64,000 bases of DNA from Epilithonimonas arachidiradicis (lineage in GTDB: Bacteria; Bacteroidota; Bacteroidia; Flavobacteriales; Weeksellaceae), in NCBI RefSeq assembly GCF_003610695.1, contig NZ_RAQH01000009.1, forward strand, positions 124,001 to 188,000, in the 5' to 3' direction. This document shows, one piece after another, positions 44,702 through 52,508 of the stretch; within the stretch, counting starts at the first letter, position 1; the number at the start of each line of letters is the position of its first letter. The notes under the pieces are model-generated. The model was not told the DNA's origin, searched no databases, and saw only the letters and a list, made by a program, of their open reading frames with translations. The translations under genes and the position numbers were made by a program.

Positions 44702-46496
44702 ATTTCTTTCGGATGAGCAGGTAAGCATCATCATAACTTACATTTGGATAAGTATTGCTCCTGTATTGTTCTATTGAAAAACTTCCTAGGATCATTTTCA
44801 GATGATAATTGCCAAGATCAGCTTCCATAGACATTTCCGGAACGTTGACTTTTCCTGCTTTCCCTTTGTATTTCTTTACCAGATCTTTTATTAATGAAGA
44901 AAAATCAGCTTCTTCATCAGAATTTAAAATGACTTTGAACTGAGGATTTTCATCGGTAACTCGGTCATAGATTTCAAACGTATCGTTACCAATTTTTTTA
45001 TTACCGTGGTTGTATCTGTTAAAGTAAAAAACGTATTGATAATCTTTTACATTGATGACATTCTGATCCGAGATGACTTCTAACCGGTCATAATCGGAAG
45101 CGTATTTTGCAGTTTTTTTGATATCAGAAAAACTATAGTAAATGTCAGAGTTGACACTCCAAAAATTCTTTTCATTAATATTTTTTGTGAGGTCTTTACT
45201 CTTTTGAGTGTCAATTAAATTTAATAAAAAATCTTTACGACTTCTCTTGGTGAGAAACACAAACTCGTTTCCGATTTTTGTCACAACGCTGTCTGCAACT
45301 GACTTTTTGAAGTTAATTTTTTGGTTCGGGGTTAATAATTTGTTATCAGTCAAAACCTTCATCAATTGATTTTCCTGACTTCTTTTCGCAACCGAAAATG
45401 TATTGAAATAAGGAAAAATCAAAGAAAATAAACCAAAAGCAAAAAGACTGATCGGGATGAATTTGATGTTAGAATTTTTATTAGTAATAAAATAAAAAAC
45501 TATGGTTACAAGCCAAATCGCCAAAAGTAAAACGTAATATCTTGGCTCGGTATATCCATATTCCAGAATCCTCGTGAAAATTGCTGTGAATAGCAAAATC
45601 AATAAAGGAATCAGCGTAAAGTAGAAAATCCTGGAAAACATTTTGACCCACGATTTTGCAGAATTTTCTTTCAACGGATGAACTAGTAAAATCGCCAAAA
45701 TCCCTACGATGGAATAGGCAAGAATCAGGTACGAAACCCAACCTCGAGGCAATTCCCAATTCAACAGAATCTTACCGGAATAAAAATATAGGATGACTAC
45801 ATATATTATAAGGAGTGGAATGAGAATATATTGTGTGAAAAATTTCAGAACAACAGGGTAAGTTCCTTCTTTTTCCAAATATTCTAATCCTTTTTCATTG
45901 AATAATAAAAAGATAAGACAGCTACCGAAAATTGCGAATAGATAAAATACTCTCAGATAAATTTTATCATTAAAATTAAAATCAAAAAGCTTGTCTACAG
46001 CAACGATGGCCAATTCTACGCCGCCTGTGAAAACGCCTGTGAAAACTGCTGTAAGGAAAATGTTGATGAAAAGATTCTTGTTATATTGCCAAAAATCCAT
46101 TTCAGTTTTCTTTCTGAAAAACACCGCAAATGAAACAAAAAGATGTGATAAGATATAGGTCGGAACGAGCAAAAATGCATAAACTTCCGTAAAGTCTTTC
46201 TCTAGTTTTGGCAAAAGAAAATAGAGTAGAACAAGAAAAATTATGCCACTAAGTTCCAATAGGAGCTGCTTTCCTATTCTTTGTGAGAGGATTTTCAAAC
46301 CAAACATCAACGAGATTCCCAGGCAGGAAACCAACGCAAATTTTGTTAATGTGAAAACCTTTTCGCTGGTGCGGAAGTTTTGTTCAGCAATCTGCATCAG
46401 GCAAACCGACGCTGCCAATGCCATCAGCAAAACCAAAGGGTATTGCCGGATTGCATATAAAGCTTTCCCGAATATGTCGTTTAATTTCTGAATCAT
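44700..46496 (-). CDS. DUF4153 family multi-helix membrane protein
   Basis: 598 aa. About 12 membrane helices fill residues 15-380, then a soluble cytoplasmic or periplasmic region of about 200 residues (rich in Lys and Asp) ends the protein. It matches the DUF4153 layout; biochemical role unknown. It is the last of three same-strand genes with a BlaI-like repressor and a PAP2 protein, separated by small gaps, which hints at regulation by the repressor. Confidence 0.8.
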   Translation of the reverse strand: MIQKLNDIFGKALYAIRQYPLVLLMALAASVCLMQIAEQNFRTSEKVFTLTKFALVSCLGISLMFGLKILSQRIGKQLLLELSGIIFLVLLYFLLPKLEKDFTEVYAFLLVPTYILSHLFVSFAVFFRKKTEMDFWQYNKNLFINIFLTAVFTGVFTGGVELAIVAVDKLFDFNFNDKIYLRVFYLFAIFGSCLIFLLFNEKGLEYLEKEGTYPVVLKFFTQYILIPLLIIYVVILYFYSGKILLNWELPRGWVSYLILAYSIVGILAILLVHPLKENSAKSWVKMFSRIFYFTLIPLLILLFTAIFTRILEYGYTEPRYYVLLLAIWLVTIVFYFITNKNSNIKFIPISLFAFGLFSLIFPYFNTFSVAKRSQENQLMKVLTDNKLLTPNQKINFKKSVADSVVTKIGNEFVFLTKRSRKDFLLNLIDTQKSKDLTKNINEKNFWSVNSDIYYSFSDIKKTAKYASDYDRLEVISDQNVINVKDYQYVFYFNRYNHGNKKIGNDTFEIYDRVTDENPQFKVILNSDEEADFSSLIKDLVKKYKGKAGKVNVPEMSMEADLGNYHLKMILGSFSIEQYRSNTYPNVSYDDAYLLIRKK

Positions 46497-46524
46497 CTGT
46501 TTGAGTTTTATTTATAAGAAAAAG

Positions 46525-47001
46525 TTATTTCTTTTTATCTTTTTTCTTCTTTTTGTCTTTCTCCTTCTTCTTGGATTTTTTATCGCTGGTTATTTCTTTA
46601 ATAAAATCCTGAATATGATTCTCATGCTTGGGCTTTGTAGCAAAAACCGCTCTGGATTTGATAGAATTTTCAAAATCTCCTGCAGTAATTAGTTCCTCAT
46701 CCAGCAAAATATTGAAAAGCTCACCTCCCGAATTATTAAAATAATTCTCCAAAAATCTTTTCAATACAAACTTCCTGTAATCTACAAATTCTACAGCAGG
46801 TCTGTAAAGATAAATTCTGCCTTGTTTTTCCACATTCAGATAATGCTTTTCTACCAGTATTTTTAGGAATGTGGAAACCGTATTTTGATGAGGTTTAGGT
46901 TCTGGGAAGATGTTCATCAGGTCGCGGAAGTAGATTTGGCCTTCCTTCCAGATGATCTGCATCACTTCTTCTTCAGACGGGGTTAAAGTTTGTAGCATCA
47001 T
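46525..47001 (-). CDS. BlaI/MecI-type winged-helix repressor with Lys-rich tail
   Basis: 158 aa. Residues 5-80 form the winged helix-turn-helix (LTPSEEEVMQIIWKEG, HQNTVSTFLKILVEKHYL), then a dimerisation helix pair to about 125. The last 20 residues are almost all Lys, Glu and Asp, unusual for BlaI proteins. No BlaR-type sensor peptidase or beta-lactamase gene is nearby, so its signal and targets are unknown; the flanking DUF4153 and PAP2 genes are the likely ones. Two ATG codons (47001, 46998) open it. Confidence 0.85.
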   Translation of the reverse strand: MMLQTLTPSEEEVMQIIWKEGQIYFRDLMNIFPEPKPHQNTVSTFLKILVEKHYLNVEKQGRIYLYRPAVEFVDYRKFVLKRFLENYFNNSGGELFNILLDEELITAGDFENSIKSRAVFATKPKHENHIQDFIKEITSDKKSKKKEKDKKKKKDKKK

Positions 47002-47010
47002 AAATATTTT

Positions 47011-47610
47011 TTAGAAGATAATCGCTTTTACCATTATCAGGTAAACCAAAGATACAAAAATAGCAATCACAGCGCCAGATATCACTTCTTGCGGCGTATG
47101 CCTTTTCAGAATAACTCGGGTAATTCCAATCACAACTGACAGCAGAAACCAGAAGACTCCAATCATTGGATTAATAGCGGAAAACAAAGCCGCAACATAG
47201 ATGTTCAGACTGGTATGCATCGAGCTTTTGATGAAAAAATTACTGATTTGCATCAGGATCAGCAAGATGCATAGCATCAGAATTGTCCAGTCGATTTCCC
47301 GGTGCAGAAAATAATCCACAGCCAGAAAAATAATCGTCGCAACAATGATAAAAACATATAGAGAATGGCGTTGTTTCCGGTTAGAAACATCCATATTCGT
47401 ATAATTTCCTTTTTTCACATTTCTGTAGATCCAGATCGCAATGGGAATAATCAAGAGCAGCAAAATCGGTACAAACTTTTTCGAAGCCTCTTCCCAGGTG
47501 TAATTCCTGTAGCTGTAATAAAAAAAGTAGATAACAAGAGAAACCAACGGGTTAAAAAAATTCGAAATCACTTTCGATATTTTGAGAATAAAAGGACTAT
47601 TGATTTCCAT
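47011..47610 (-). CDS. PAP2-superfamily membrane phosphatase-like protein
   Basis: 199 aa with six membrane helices. The three PAP2 signatures are altered but readable: SNRKQR (residues 76-81) for KxxxxxxRP, SSMHTS with H132 for PSGH, and TRVILKRHTPQEV with R165 and H171 for SRxxxxxHxxxD, in which the last Asp is Glu. Members hydrolyse lipid phosphates such as undecaprenyl pyrophosphate. Conserved His/Arg make activity possible. Ends 9 bases before the BlaI-like gene on the same strand. Confidence 0.75.
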   Translation of the reverse strand: MEINSPFILKISKVISNFFNPLVSLVIYFFYYSYRNYTWEEASKKFVPILLLLIIPIAIWIYRNVKKGNYTNMDVSNRKQRHSLYVFIIVATIIFLAVDYFLHREIDWTILMLCILLILMQISNFFIKSSMHTSLNIYVAALFSAINPMIGVFWFLLSVVIGITRVILKRHTPQEVISGAVIAIFVSLVYLIMVKAIIF

Positions 47611-47650
47611 TCAGATAAGTTTCGGTGTCAATATACAAAAAATAAATATT

Positions 47651-47800
47651 GGGGCGTGTCCCTTTGTTTTTCCACCGCATTTGTCCACCGCAGAAAAACA
47701 AGCGGGCCGCGCTGTCCGCTATTATCTTTTTGTTTTTCAGGAACATAGTTCCCAAAAAACAAAAAGGATAGCGCTGCCATCGCTCACGCGCTGCGCCCGG
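47651..47800. repeat. Dispersed palindromic element, family A, copy 2
   Basis: Contains the shared inner hairpin (ATCTTTTTGTTTTT at 47724 and AAAAAACAAAAAGGAT near 47755-47769), preceded by GCGGGCCGCGCTGTCCGCT. Its GC content is well above the surrounding DNA. The same element lies inverted at 50912-51077. Confidence 0.65.
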
Positions 47801-47901
47801 TAGAAAAATTTCCCTTTCACAGAAAATGCTCGCCAATGTGATATTTATTAGGCATTACAAAAATATAATTCTATGCTAACAATAAAAAAGGATTTTTTTC
47901 T

Positions 47902-47909
47902 TATTTTTG
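47902..47909 (+). promoter_or_regulatory. -7 promoter element (TATTTTTG) for pdhA
   Basis: Exact TAnnTTTG lying inside the longer open frame, which argues for the downstream ATG at 47930 as the real start (leader of about 17 nt). Confidence 0.45.
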
Positions 47910-47929
47910 CTACATATTTCGAAAAAACA

Positions 47930-48931
47930 ATGAAAGAATTTTCTAAAGAAGTCTACCTTAAATGGTACGAGGATATGACGATGTGGAGAAGGTTTGAAGA
48001 CAAATGCCGTTCTCTTTACTTAAAACAAAAAATCAGAGGTTTTTTACATCTATATAACGGTCAGGAAGCGATTCCGGCAGGTTTTACCCACGCAATGGAT
48101 TTGACAAAAGACAGTATGATTACTGCGTACAGATGTCACATCCACCCAATGGCAATGGGCGTTGATCCGAAAAGAATTATGGCTGAGCTTTGTGGTAAAG
48201 CAACCGGAACATCCAAAGGTATGGGTGGTTCTATGCATATTTTCAGCAAAGAGCACCGCTTTTATGGTGGACACGGTATCGTAGGTGGACAGATTCCTTT
48301 GGGAGCTGGTATCGCCTTCGCAGACAAATATTTTGACAGAAAAGCCGTTAACATCTGTTTTATGGGGGATGGCGCTGTTCGTCAGGGTTCACTTCATGAG
48401 ACTTTCAATATGGCAATGAACTGGAAACTTCCTGTAGTATTCGTTTGTGAGAACAACGGCTATGCAATGGGAACTTCTGTTAAGAGAACTGCCAACCACG
48501 AGGATATTTATAAATTAGGATTAGGATACGAGATGCCTTGTCTTCCTGTAGATGCAATGGATCCGGAAAAAGTAGCTGAAGCTGCTTACGAAGCGATCGA
48601 GAGAGCAAGAAGAGGAGACGGACCAACTTTCATCGAGGCTAGAACATACCGTTACAGAGGTCACTCTATGTCAGATGCCGAGCCTTACAGAACTAAAGAA
48701 GAAGTAGCACAATACAAGTTGGAAGATCCAATCGAGATTGTGAAAAGCAGACTTTTGGAAAATAACTGGGCTACAGAGCAAGACCTTGAAGCGATTGACG
48801 AAAAATCAAGAGAATTCGTAGAAGAATGTATCGAGTTTATGGAAAGTTCTCCATATCCGGATGCTTCTCAGGTTTACGACTTTATCTATTCTCAACCGGA
48901 TTATCCTTTCATTGATAAATTAGAAAACTAA
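47930..48931 (+). CDS. pdhA: Pyruvate dehydrogenase E1 component, alpha subunit
   Basis: 333 aa from ATG at 47930; a longer frame from 47873 would contain the promoter. Core TPP-binding signature: GDGAVRQGSLHETFNMAMNWKLP followed by VCENNGYAMGTS, plus the RCHIHPMAMG loop, GGSMHIFS and the phosphorylation-loop-like RYRGHSMSD. It decarboxylates pyruvate as an alpha2-beta2 partner of PdhB and loads the acetyl group onto lipoyl-E2. The next gene is the E2 component; the beta subunit gene is not in the window and must lie elsewhere. Confidence 0.95.
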   Translation: MKEFSKEVYLKWYEDMTMWRRFEDKCRSLYLKQKIRGFLHLYNGQEAIPAGFTHAMDLTKDSMITAYRCHIHPMAMGVDPKRIMAELCGKATGTSKGMGGSMHIFSKEHRFYGGHGIVGGQIPLGAGIAFADKYFDRKAVNICFMGDGAVRQGSLHETFNMAMNWKLPVVFVCENNGYAMGTSVKRTANHEDIYKLGLGYEMPCLPVDAMDPEKVAEAAYEAIERARRGDGPTFIEARTYRYRGHSMSDAEPYRTKEEVAQYKLEDPIEIVKSRLLENNWATEQDLEAIDEKSREFVEECIEFMESSPYPDASQVYDFIYSQPDYPFIDKLEN

Positions 48932-48980
48932 AATATTATTAATTTGAAATTTAAGAATTTGAAATTTGAATTCAATGAAT

Positions 48981-49015
48981 CTCAAATCTCAAATCTCGAA
49001 TCTCAAATCTCAAAT
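48981..49015. repeat. Heptamer tandem repeat (CTCAAAT)5 between pdhA and pdhC
   Basis: Five head-to-tail copies of CTCAAAT, the third with CTCGAAT. Just upstream, ATTTGAAATTT-type sequence can partly pair with it, allowing an imperfect hairpin in the leader of the E2 gene. Confidence 0.8.
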
Positions 49016-49027
49016 CAATAAAAAATT

Positions 49028-50638
49028 ATGGCAGAAGTAATTACGATGCCCCGTTTATCGGATACGATGACGGAAGGTAAAGTTTCAAAATGGCACAAAA
49101 AAGTGGGTGACGCTGTGAAAGAAGGCGACATCCTTGCAGAAATCGAAACTGATAAAGCCGTTCAGGATTTTGAATCAGAACTGAATGGTACATTATTATA
49201 CGTCGGAGTAGAAGAAGGAGGACAAGCGCCTGTAGATTCTGTTTTGGCAATCATTGGAGCAGAAGGAGAAGATATCTCATCTTTAATTAGCGGAGGAAGC
49301 GCTGCTAACTCTACACCGGAAGCTCCAAAAGCTGAAGAAGCAAAAAAAGAACCTGCTGCTGAAGAGTCGGCTTCTGCTGATATCCCAGAAGGCGTAGAAG
49401 TCATCACGATGCCTAGACTTTCTGATACAATGACGGAAGGAAAAGTGGCGAAGTGGCATAAAAATGTTGGTGATGCTGTGAAAGAAGGTGATATCCTTGC
49501 AGAAATCGAAACAGATAAAGCGGTTCAGGATTTTGAATCCGAGTTCAACGGAACACTATTGTTCCAGGGTGTTGGTGAAGGTGAAGCTGCTGAAGTTGAT
49601 AAGATTTTAGCAATTATTGGACCTGCGGGTACTGATGTTTCTGCAGTAGTTTCCGGAGGTAGTAAAAAAGCTGCCACTCCAAAAACAGAATCAAAAGCTG
49701 AAACCAAAACCGAAGATAAAAAAGAAGCTGCCCCTGTTGCTGCTTCATCAACTGGTGAAAGAGTAGCAATTTCTCCATTGGCTAAGAAAATAGCTCAGGA
49801 TAAAGGGATTGATTTCGCTTCTATCAAAGGTTCCGGAGAAAACGGTAGAATTGTGAAGAAAGATGTTGAAAACTATCAGCCTTCTGCACAACCAGCAGCT
49901 ACTGCATCTGCTCCAAAAACAGCGTCTGCACAACCAAGTTTAGCATTCACACCAGGTGAAGATTCTGAAACACCAAACTCTCAGATGAGAAACATCATCG
50001 CGAAGAGATTGGCAGAAAGTAAATTTACTGCGCCACATTACTATTTGACGGTTGAAATCAATATGGATAAAGCGATCGAAGCTAGAAAAGAGATGAACTC
50101 TGTTCCAGATACGAAAGTTTCTTTCAACGATATGGTTATCAAAGCGGTTGCTGTTGCGTTAAGAAAACATCCACAAGTTAATTCCTCTTGGGCAGGTGAT
50201 AAGATCATCCACCACGGAAATATCAATGTTGGTGTAGCTGTTGCAGTTCCAGACGGATTGGTAGTTCCTGTATTGAAAAATACAGACTTTATGAACTATA
50301 ACGAGATTTCTGCAGCGGTAAAAGATATGGCTGGAAGAGCTAAAACCAAAGCGCTTAAAGCTAACGAAATGGAAGGTTCTACTTTCTCTGTTTCTAATCT
50401 TGGAATGTTCGGAATTGAAACATTTACTTCAATTATCAATCAACCGAACTCTGCGATCTTATCTGTAGGAGCGATTATTGAAAAACCAATTGTGAAAAAC
50501 GGACAAATCGTGGTTGGAAATACAATGAAGTTGTCTCTTGCCTGTGACCACAGAGTAATCGATGGGGCAACAGGAGCTCAGTTCTTGCAAACGTTGAGAA
50601 CTTACCTGGAAAGTCCGTTGACGCTTTTATTAGGATAG
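49028..50638 (+). CDS. pdhC: Pyruvate dehydrogenase E2, dihydrolipoamide acetyltransferase
   Basis: 536 aa. Two lipoyl domains in tandem (residues 1-80 and 122-200) with lipoyl lysines K43 and K164, each in EIETDKAVQDFES; their DNA and protein are nearly identical, indicating recent domain duplication. A Ala/Pro/Lys-rich linker follows, then the E1/E3-binding domain (ISPLAKKIAQDKGIDFASIKG, about 245-282) and the acetyltransferase core with the catalytic DHRVIDGATGAQF near the C-terminus. It forms the multimeric core of the complex. Terminated by a strong hairpin. Confidence 0.96.
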   Translation: MAEVITMPRLSDTMTEGKVSKWHKKVGDAVKEGDILAEIETDKAVQDFESELNGTLLYVGVEEGGQAPVDSVLAIIGAEGEDISSLISGGSAANSTPEAPKAEEAKKEPAAEESASADIPEGVEVITMPRLSDTMTEGKVAKWHKNVGDAVKEGDILAEIETDKAVQDFESEFNGTLLFQGVGEGEAAEVDKILAIIGPAGTDVSAVVSGGSKKAATPKTESKAETKTEDKKEAAPVAASSTGERVAISPLAKKIAQDKGIDFASIKGSGENGRIVKKDVENYQPSAQPAATASAPKTASAQPSLAFTPGEDSETPNSQMRNIIAKRLAESKFTAPHYYLTVEINMDKAIEARKEMNSVPDTKVSFNDMVIKAVAVALRKHPQVNSSWAGDKIIHHGNINVGVAVAVPDGLVVPVLKNTDFMNYNEISAAVKDMAGRAKTKALKANEMEGSTFSVSNLGMFGIETFTSIINQPNSAILSVGAIIEKPIVKNGQIVVGNTMKLSLACDHRVIDGATGAQFLQTLRTYLESPLTLLLG

Positions 50639-50661
50639 AATAATATATTCGAAATATTTAT

Positions 50662-50694
50662 AAAACCTTTCAATTCTGTTGAAAGGTTTTTTTT
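50662..50694 (+). terminator. Terminator of pdhC
   Basis: 12-bp stem AAAACCTTTCAA / TTGAAAGGTTTT with a 5-nt loop and an eight-T tail. Confidence 0.85.
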
Positions 50695-50704
50695 GTGATA
50701 TTTA

Positions 50705-50874
50705 AAAACAATCTGTTTAGATTAAATTACAACTTGTATTTGGTTTTTACAGAGAAACACAATTTGTATTTCATTAAAACAATCTGTTTAGAGAAAAAAA
50801 CAATTGGAATTTAATTAAAACAAGTTGTTTAGAGAAAAACACAACTTATTTTTAGTTTAAACAATCTGTTTTAA
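50705..50874. repeat. Degenerate ~21-bp-period direct-repeat array
   Basis: About eight units begin with ACAA and alternate between two types: ACAATCTGTTTAGAG-like and ACAACTTGTATTT-like. Full unit pairs start at about 50705, 50776, 50817 and 50858, a period near 41 bp (half-units 20-21 bp) after one longer gap. No protein-coding frame explains it. Confidence 0.6.
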
Positions 50875-50911
50875 AAGAAGTAATGTTGTTTCTGTGTTGA
50901 GTCTGCGTAAG

Positions 50912-51077
50912 GGATGGTAACGGATATCCTTTTTGTCTTATGGAATAATGCTAATTTGGATGTGATATGTTCTGGACAAAAAGATATTAGTGGACAGCCC
51001 GACCCGCTTGTTTTTGCTGAACTGGAAATGTTGATTTTGGTGATAAAGTTTGTGAGCAAAAACAAAGGGTTACGCCC
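50912..51077. repeat. Dispersed palindromic element, family A, copy 3 (inverted)
   Basis: Reverse complement of the element at 47651-47800: ATCCTTTTTGTC, then ACAAAAAGATATTAGTGGACAGCCCG, CCGCTTGTTTTTGCTG and ACAAAGGGTTACGCCC in the same order and spacing, though the loop is longer. It directly follows the 21-bp repeat array and ends 45 bases before the DUF2490 gene. Confidence 0.6.
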
Positions 51078-51109
51078 AAAAAATTATTATTATGAATGTT
51101 GTATTTGAT

Positions 51110-51117
51110 TATCTTTG
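51110..51117 (+). promoter_or_regulatory. -7 promoter element (TATCTTTG) for the DUF2490 gene
   Basis: Exact TAnnTTTG ending 4 nt before the GTG start at 51122, as for the helicase and mutS2 genes. Confidence 0.4.
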
Positions 51118-51121
51118 CATC

Positions 51122-51829
51122 GTGAAAAAGCTTGGTTTTGTATTTCTATTTTTAGGTATTTTTGCCTTTGGGCAGGATCACCTTTCTGGTTTTAATATGA
51201 TGTCTTTTACGTATAAGATGAATCCGAAATGGATGGCTTATGTAGAACTCCAAGCCAGAGCCAGACGCGATTACACGGTGATTGATTACTATGAGACCAA
51301 AGGCGGGATCGGGTATAACCTGAATAAAAATAATCAGGCATTTGTTGGACTTGGAAGATATGGCACTTATGAAAAAATGAAGATCTCTCAGGAGGAATTC
51401 AGACTTTGGCTGCAATATACTTTTACGCAAAGATTTGGAAGACTAAAGCTAGATCACAGAGGCCGCGCTGAACATCGCTTTTTCTATGCGAGCCAAACTG
51501 GTGAACATACCGAAGCAAACCGTTTCCGATACAGGCTGAGCGCTACTTTGCCTATCAATAAGGATAAAGTGCAGGAAAAAACTTTCTTTGTGAATGCTTT
51601 TGAGGAATTGTTCTTTGGTTCCAAGGACCCAAATTTCAAAAGAAACAGAACGTTTGCTGGTTTTGGTTATCAGTTCAATCATACATTGTCTGCAACCACG
51701 GGTTATATGTTCCAGAGAGAATTTTCCACCAAAGGCAATGATAATTTTCACTTTCTTTATTTTGCGCTCAACTTCACCATTGATGGAACGAATGACGAGA
51801 AGGATATTGTGATTCCTATGGTGGATTAG
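51122..51829 (+). CDS. DUF2490 family outer-membrane beta-barrel-like protein
   Basis: 235 aa from GTG at 51122, which gives a standard signal peptide VKKLGFVFLFLGIFAFGQ; the ATG at 51092 lies before the promoter element and adds an unlikely tail. The mature part alternates amphipathic strands (for example WLQYTFTQRFGRLKLDHRGRAEHRFF, YRLSATLPIN) and matches DUF2490. Such proteins are thought to be outer-membrane barrels of unknown cargo. Convergent with the HD-domain gene. Confidence 0.85.
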   Translation: MKKLGFVFLFLGIFAFGQDHLSGFNMMSFTYKMNPKWMAYVELQARARRDYTVIDYYETKGGIGYNLNKNNQAFVGLGRYGTYEKMKISQEEFRLWLQYTFTQRFGRLKLDHRGRAEHRFFYASQTGEHTEANRFRYRLSATLPINKDKVQEKTFFVNAFEELFFGSKDPNFKRNRTFAGFGYQFNHTLSATTGYMFQREFSTKGNDNFHFLYFALNFTIDGTNDEKDIVIPMVD

Positions 51830-51905
51830 AAAACTCTCGCAGATTTAGCAGATAAAGCAAATTTAAAATCTGCTGAATTAGCTAGATCTGCGAGAGAAAG
51901 TTTTT
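51830..51905. repeat. Long palindromic element between convergent genes
   Basis: Outer arms CTCTCGCAGAT (51834-51844) and ATCTGCGAGAG (51885-51895) and inner arms AGCAGAT / ATCTGCT, closed by A/T tracts on both sides. It can end transcription from both flanking genes. Confidence 0.6.
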
Positions 51906-51908
51906 AGA

Positions 51909-52355
51909 TTAATATTTCTCAGACAGATAGAGATAAGCTTTCAGATATTTATTGAATCGTTTCAAATCTTTTTCCTGCAGTAGTTCTGTGCATCTTGTTA
52001 AGTCCATATTATCTCTTAAGTCATTCAATTTTACAGCAATTGCAAGCGGACTTTTTTCAATTCTTGCAATAAAGGCATCATAATCCAGATGCTCTTCTTC
52101 TCTTTTTGTAAGACATTCGATGGCTTCAAGAATGTGTTCAGGAAACCCTTTTTCTCGGAGGTATTCTATTGGATAATCTGGATTGTCTTCTACAACATCG
52201 TGAAGAATCCCGACAATCTTTTCATCGATGGTTTTGCCGGCATTCATTACTCGGAAAACGTGTCCCAGATATGGTGCGTCGTATTTATCGGTTTGTTTTT
52301 TATGGGCTTTGGTAGCGATTTTTATGGCCTTGTTGAGGAGTTCGTGGGTGGACAT
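51909..52355 (-). CDS. HD-domain protein resembling the SpoT/MESH1 ppGpp hydrolase
   Basis: 148 aa with only an HD domain. The hydrolase motifs of the RelA/SpoT family are present: YLGHVFRVM, ILHDVVEDNPDY (HD-x3-ED) and KLNDLRDNMDL (K-x2-D-x3-N). There is no synthetase, TGS or ACT domain. Small single-domain hydrolases of this kind remove pyrophosphate from (p)ppGpp or act on NADPH. Exact substrate unknown. Confidence 0.8.
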   Translation of the reverse strand: MSTHELLNKAIKIATKAHKKQTDKYDAPYLGHVFRVMNAGKTIDEKIVGILHDVVEDNPDYPIEYLREKGFPEHILEAIECLTKREEEHLDYDAFIARIEKSPLAIAVKLNDLRDNMDLTRCTELLQEKDLKRFNKYLKAYLYLSEKY

Positions 52356-52473
52356 TTATTATAAAAGTTTAAACGAAATTATGAAAAGAAAATGAAAAGA
52401 TGGCGTGAAAAGTTTCAGTTTTTAAATTAATTATTGGGATAATATTTTTAATACTTCCTCAAGATAAAAATAA

Positions 52474-52497
52474 AAACGCCAAGTAATCTTGGCGTTT
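52474..52497 (-). terminator. Terminator of ftsK
   Basis: Perfect 10-bp stem AAACGCCAAG / CTTGGCGTTT with TAAT loop, T-rich on the minus strand. Confidence 0.8.
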
Positions 52498-52508
52498 CTT
52501 TATCTAAA

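Noticed and set aside
50705-50874. Possible CRISPR array
   Set aside because: Units are degenerate, contiguous and without unique spacers; no cas gene is present in the window.
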